A stretch of 64,000 nucleotides of DNA from Gp1-AA122 sp036378535 (GTDB lineage: Bacteria; Acidobacteriota; Terriglobia; Terriglobales; Acidobacteriaceae), in the NCBI GenBank assembly GCA_036378535.1, contig DASUWH010000031.1, positions 62,001 through 126,000 on the forward strand, in the 5' to 3' direction. The notes beneath the pieces are model-generated. The model did no database searches, was not told the origin of the DNA, and saw nothing but the letters and a program-made list of their open reading frames with translations. Below, in pieces: positions 60,774 to 64,000 of the stretch (positions are counted from its first letter, which is position 1; each line of letters begins with the position of its first letter). The translations under genes were made by a program, and so were the position numbers.

Positions 60774-61949
60774 ATGCCGGGTAAAGTTGCAAAAATCGGG
60801 ACTTTTAGCGATTGGGCGGGGTTGTTTGACGAGTGGCGCAAGGAAATCGGTGTCAATCGCGATGAGATCGCGGGATTCAAGTTCGATACGCTTTTCGGGG
60901 CGATCGAGACGGAAGAGATTCAGTTTGGCGCTTTCAAGGGGCGGAACAAATGGCAGAACCTGCGCCAGGTTCCGACGCAGCAGATGCGCGATGCCCTGAT
61001 GAATCTGATCGTGTACCAGGGGGACACCGAATTTGCCAGCGTCGAGCAGCAGCGGCATCTGTTCGAAATGGCTCCAACGGATTGGGATCGGCGGGCGCTG
61101 ACGCGCGTCATGATCGAAGAGATGCGGCACGGGTGGCAGATGTGCGCGCTGCTGGTCGAGCATTTTGGATATTCCGGCAAAGTCGAAGCGCAAAAGATGC
61201 TGGAACGGCGCGCCTTCGAGAACAAACGGCTGCTGGGCGCGTTTAACGTCGATGTCGACAACTGGATGGACTTCTTCACCTATACAGACTTTGTAGATCG
61301 TGACGGCAAGTTTCAGCTGCAGATGTTGAAATACTCGGCGTTTGCGCCGCTGGGACGATCGATGTCATACATGCTGCGCGAAGAAGCGTTCCACATGGGT
61401 ACGGGGAATGATGGCCTGCGGCGAATCGTGCAGGCCGGGCGCATACCGGCGTGGCTGATTCAGAAATATCTGAACAAGTGGATTTCGAGTTCTTACGACT
61501 TGTTTGGCACGGATCACTCCTCATCGGCGCATTGGGCATATGTCTGGGGCATCAAGGGACGCTATGACGAGCCGCAGAATCAAGTGGATCCGGATCTTGA
61601 TGATCTGAATGATTACAACCGCATTCTTTATCAGAGAGAAGTTGCGGGGCTAATCGAGCGCTTCAATACAGTGTTAAAGCCGGGTGAGCCGAAGCTCTAC
61701 GCGCCCGATATCAAGTTCAACCGTGCGATCGGGAAGTATGCCGGACAGAAATTCCATGCCAAGAGTGGCGAACCGCTCGACGATAAGGCGTACGCGCAGC
61801 ACCTGACGGAATATATGCCCAGCGTGGAGGATAAAAAGTTGCTCCTCGAGATTATCGCCAATGAGAAGTCCTGGATTGCGGAGAAGGAAGGGGCGCGGGA
61901 CCCGTTGGCTACTATTGGCGAGCCAAGGAAATCGGCTATTAATTTATAG
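60774..61949 (+). CDS. BoxB/PaaA-type di-iron oxygenase component
   Basis: A 391-residue four-helix di-iron protein. Iron ligands can be read in family order: Glu in YQGDTEFASVEQQRHLF, ExxH in MIEEMRHGWQM (116/119), Asp in FTYTDFVDRDGKF, and ExxH in LREEAFHMGTG (204/207). The layout fits benzoyl-CoA 2,3-epoxidase BoxB and phenylacetyl-CoA epoxidase PaaA, but the protein is longer than PaaA (about 310) and shorter than BoxB (about 470). The reductase BoxA or the other Paa subunits are not nearby. AAGGA precedes ATG at 60774. Substrate is probably an aromatic acyl-CoA (inference). Confidence 0.82.
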   Translation: MPGKVAKIGTFSDWAGLFDEWRKEIGVNRDEIAGFKFDTLFGAIETEEIQFGAFKGRNKWQNLRQVPTQQMRDALMNLIVYQGDTEFASVEQQRHLFEMAPTDWDRRALTRVMIEEMRHGWQMCALLVEHFGYSGKVEAQKMLERRAFENKRLLGAFNVDVDNWMDFFTYTDFVDRDGKFQLQMLKYSAFAPLGRSMSYMLREEAFHMGTGNDGLRRIVQAGRIPAWLIQKYLNKWISSSYDLFGTDHSSSAHWAYVWGIKGRYDEPQNQVDPDLDDLNDYNRILYQREVAGLIERFNTVLKPGEPKLYAPDIKFNRAIGKYAGQKFHAKSGEPLDDKAYAQHLTEYMPSVEDKKLLLEIIANEKSWIAEKEGARDPLATIGEPRKSAINL

Positions 61950-61990
61950 GCGGACCTGACGGTCCGCTCGACGGCCGGAGCGGCCGTCGC
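61950..61990. repeat. R2-type stem-loops, copy d
   Basis: Two adjacent hairpins: GCGGACC/GGTCCGC with loop TGAC, and CGACGGCC/GGCCGTCG with loop GGAGC, between the BoxB-like and crotonase genes. Confidence 0.85.
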
Positions 61991-61999
61991 TACGTCATT

Positions 62000-62782
62000 A
62001 TGGCTCAGACTGCAAACACGCTATCGCGGCTTTCGATCTGGAGGCAGGACGGACTGGCACGGATTACGCTCAGTCGTCCGCCTGTCAACGTGATCGACGT
62101 GCCGATGATGGAGGAACTGGTCCAGGAGCTGTCTGCGATCGAGGCGGACCAGAGTATCTCGGTTGTGGTGTTGGCGGGAGCGGGCAAAGCATTTTCGGCG
62201 GGAGTGGACGTGGCGGCGCACACGCCGGATAAAGTCGAGGAAATGCTGGCAAAATTTCACGCGGTCATCCGGGCGATAGTAGCGAGCCGAAAGATCACCA
62301 TTGCTGAGGTGCACGGCGCGTGCCTGGGCGGCGGAGCAGAGCTGGCCATGGTCTGTGATCTTGCTTACACGGCAGAGTCCGCAAGCTGGGGATTTCCGGA
62401 GATCAAGCTGGGCTGTTATCCGCCGGTGGCGGTGACGGCACTGGCGGCGTTGATCGGACAGAAGCAAGCGGCCGATCTGATTCTTACCGGCCGAACCATT
62501 ACCGGCCGAGAAGCGGCAGCCATTGGTCTGGCGAACTGTGCCGTGCCTCACGACCAACTTGACGCGGCCGTCAGGGAATGCGTTGATCGTCTGGTGAGGC
62601 TGAGCCCGGCCGCTCTGGCCGTCACCAAGAAAGCGACGTATGCCTGGGACTCGATTCACTTCGACAAAGGCCTGGCGCGAGCGGAAAAAATTTATTTCGA
62701 AGAATTGATGAGAACGGCGGATGCGCAGGAAGGTATCCAAGCCTTTCTGCAGAAACGGGAGCCCCGGTGGACGGGCAAGTAG
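62000..62782 (+). CDS. Crotonase resembling cyclohexa-1,5-dienecarbonyl-CoA hydratase
   Basis: A 260-residue enoyl-CoA hydratase family member. RPPVNVIDVPMMEEL at the N-terminus, FSAGVDVAAHTPDKVEEML, GACLGGGAELAMVCDLAYTA and FPEIKLGCYPP resemble dienoyl-CoA hydratases that act after benzoyl-CoA reduction. In standard crotonases the loop after SAG does not carry the VDVxxHTPxKV pattern. ATG at 62000. The following small membrane-protein gene overlaps its end by 16 bases. Substrate assignment is tentative. Confidence 0.85.
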   Translation: MAQTANTLSRLSIWRQDGLARITLSRPPVNVIDVPMMEELVQELSAIEADQSISVVVLAGAGKAFSAGVDVAAHTPDKVEEMLAKFHAVIRAIVASRKITIAEVHGACLGGGAELAMVCDLAYTAESASWGFPEIKLGCYPPVAVTALAALIGQKQAADLILTGRTITGREAAAIGLANCAVPHDQLDAAVRECVDRLVRLSPAALAVTKKATYAWDSIHFDKGLARAEKIYFEELMRTADAQEGIQAFLQKREPRWTGK

Positions 62783-63195
62783 GAACCAAGCCAGCGCGCG
62801 TCAAAGCAGCGCACCTGATGTGCGGATCGAAATTGTGGCCGAGCGTGGGAATGCTTTGCTGTGCCTCTTTTGCCAAGGTGGCGGCTTCCAAGATCAACGG
62901 CGTGTGGGCATGGTCGCACGATCCCTGGGCAGTGGCTGCTCACCTGGTCTGGATGTTGTTCATGATCGGGCTCATCACCGAAACGCGCTGCTGGAAAGAA
63001 CGAGTGTTTTTCGGCTTGGTTCTGGCCAACTCCAGTCTTGGGTTCACAATGGGTTTATGGGGTGGTTCTCCGGAAACTGTGGTCCACGAAACTCGCCTGA
63101 TCTCAGCCGCGGCGTGGGCTGCCTCGGCATTGGTGAGCCTTGGGCTGTTGTTTTCGAAGGGAGATGCCGGTGCGGCGCCGGAAGACGGCTCCTAG
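62767..63195 (+). CDS. Small membrane protein of unknown function
   Basis: A 142-residue protein with three to four hydrophobic segments (AHLVWMLFMIGLIT, VFFGLVLANSSLGFTMGLWG, LISAAAWAASALVSLGLLF). GTG at 62767 overlaps the hydratase end; ATG at 62818 (MCGSKLWPSV) is a plausible alternative start. I do not recognise a family. Co-location with the aromatic-CoA genes suggests it is made with them, perhaps as a membrane partner. Confidence 0.6.
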   Translation: MDGQVGTKPARVKAAHLMCGSKLWPSVGMLCCASFAKVAASKINGVWAWSHDPWAVAAHLVWMLFMIGLITETRCWKERVFFGLVLANSSLGFTMGLWGGSPETVVHETRLISAAAWAASALVSLGLLFSKGDAGAAPEDGS

Positions 63196-63267
63196 TTTTC
63201 CGCCAGCGATTTGCTGACTGCACCCTGAGGCAGCCATCACGACGTGCGTTCTACCAGGTAAGAGTCT

Positions 63268-63759
63268 ATGAAAAAGGAACTCACCGAACTCCGCGTCAAC
63301 GGCCGACAACGGGAAGTGGCCGCTGAGCCCAGCAAGCTCCTCTTGGACGTGCTGCGAGAGGATTTGGACCTTACCGGCTCCAAGCGCGGATGCGACGACT
63401 CCTCCTGCGGCGCCTGCACGGTTCTTGTCGATGGGCTGCCCATGCTGGCGTGCACGCTGCTGGCTGCCAGTTGCGAAGGGCAGGAGATCACTACCGTGGA
63501 GGGCGTGAGCGAGCATGGCAGCCTGGCCGCGATCCAAAAGGCTTATGGGGACTGGGGCGGAGCGCAATGTGGATATTGCACGCCCGGGTTCATGATGACC
63601 GCCAAACACCTGCTGGCAACCAATCCTCATCCCAGCGACCAGGAGATCAGAACCGCTCTGAGCAGCAATTTGTGCCGTTGTACGGGGTACAGCCAGATGT
63701 ATGAGGCGATCAAGGCGGCAATTGAGGCTGAGCAGAAGGGCATGGCTGTGGTTGAGTAG
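63268..63759 (+). CDS. 2Fe-2S subunit of a xanthine-oxidase-family enzyme
   Basis: A 163-residue iron-sulphur protein with two 2Fe-2S clusters: Cys42, 47, 50 and 62 (RGCDDSSCGACTVLVDG) and Cys101, 104, 136 and 138 (AQCGYCTPGFM, SNLCRCTGYSQM). This is the small subunit of molybdenum hydroxylases such as carbon monoxide dehydrogenase, xanthine dehydrogenase and 4-hydroxybenzoyl-CoA reductase. Neighbouring genes favour an aromatic-CoA reductase or similar. ATG at 63268. The large-subunit gene follows after 88 bases that contain R1 repeats. Confidence 0.93.
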   Translation: MKKELTELRVNGRQREVAAEPSKLLLDVLREDLDLTGSKRGCDDSSCGACTVLVDGLPMLACTLLAASCEGQEITTVEGVSEHGSLAAIQKAYGDWGGAQCGYCTPGFMMTAKHLLATNPHPSDQEIRTALSSNLCRCTGYSQMYEAIKAAIEAEQKGMAVVE

Positions 63760-63832
63760 AACCTGGATCCCGCGCTTCGCTCGGGGATGACAGTTCAGGC
63801 TTCGCTCGAATCAGGGCAATGCTCGAGATGAC
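63760..63832. repeat. R1 repeat, copies h (two units)
   Basis: AACCTGGATCCCGCGCTTCG with GGGGATGACAG, then a decayed unit ending GAGATGACAA, between the two subunit genes of the molybdenum enzyme. Confidence 0.75.
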
Positions 63833-63847
63833 AATTTTGCATTTCGC

Positions 63848-64000
63848 ATGAACAACGGATTTTCCATTATCGGGAAGCGGACCGCCATGGTGGATGCGGC
63901 GGGAAAGACCACCGGGGCGGGGAAGTACACGGACGATCTCAGCGTGCCGGGAATGCTCATCGGGAAAATACTGCATTCGCCCTATCCGCACGCGCGCCTC
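63848..64000 (+). CDS. Partial molybdopterin-binding large subunit (xanthine-oxidase family)
   Basis: ATG at 63848 opens a frame of 51 codons to the window end. It reads MNNGFSIIGKRTAMVDAAGK, then TTGAGKYTDDLSVPGMLIGK and ILHSPYPHARL. This is the conserved N-terminus of large subunits of molybdenum hydroxylases (aldehyde oxidase/xanthine dehydrogenase first domain). It is similar to 4-hydroxybenzoyl-CoA reductase alpha subunits as well as to many generic members. The rest lies beyond the window. It pairs with the 2Fe-2S gene just upstream. Confidence 0.88.
   Translation, partial: MNNGFSIIGKRTAMVDAAGKTTGAGKYTDDLSVPGMLIGKILHSPYPHARL

Overview
The window looks like chromosomal DNA of an acidobacterium (inference). 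The basis is moderately GC-rich, densely packed genes, a Gram-negative Tol-Pal/OmpA envelope, a full hopanoid locus, a membrane-bound ToxR-like regulator with a TolB-like C-terminal part, and many short palindromic intergenic repeats. No rRNA, tRNA, CRISPR array, insertion sequence or phage gene was recognised. Both window edges cut a gene.

Region 1 (1-13 kb) is housekeeping and signalling: a cut membrane protein, an M16 zinc peptidase, rlmN, two histidine kinases on opposite strands (the second with a LuxR-type response regulator), a 55-residue Flp pilin missed by length cut-offs, a nucleotide-sugar dehydrogenase, a DUF218 protein and uvrC. Region 2 (12.4-30.4 kb) is mainly cell envelope: an OmpA lipoprotein, a double aspartyl-protease-fold protein, a ToxR-like regulator with a TPR protein, a prepilin peptidase operon whose second gene encodes a PAS protein with a degenerate kinase dimerisation helix, and the Tol-Pal genes (tolQ-tolR-tolA-tolB-pal-cpoB). 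Secreted, PRC-barrel and small hydrophilic proteins follow or intervene.

Region 3 (30.5-50 kb) begins with recN and a Phd/PIN toxin-antitoxin pair that appears to be read from a leaderless transcript. It then holds a hopanoid locus: ispH-shc-hpnA-hpnG, two zinc alcohol dehydrogenases, then hpnC-hpnD-hpnE. Overlapping genes for a YaiO-like outer-membrane barrel, a HEAT-repeat membrane protein and a family 2 glycosyltransferase come next. On the other strand is hpnJ overlapping two four-helix DMT-type transporters. Precursor supply, squalene formation, cyclisation and side-chain tailoring can be read from the gene order, but hpnH, hpnI and hpnK are not in view.

Region 4 (50-57.4 kb) has an adaptor-TPR-TolC operon without a pump gene, a VOC protein, queF, an MFS transporter and a DapA-like aldolase with an insertion. 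Region 5 (57.4-64 kb) looks like an aerobic aromatic-acyl-CoA locus: a TetR repressor whose promoter carries a 20-bp palindrome and a CRP-type site, two crotonases (one resembling cyclohexadienecarbonyl-CoA hydratase), an aldehyde dehydrogenase, a BoxB/PaaA-type di-iron protein, and the 2Fe-2S and molybdopterin subunits of a xanthine-oxidase-family enzyme (the latter cut by the window end).

At least five families of short palindromic or mosaic repeats (called R1-R5 here) occupy the intergenic spaces. Some reach into coding or start regions, for example the TetR C-terminus and the hpnA start codon.
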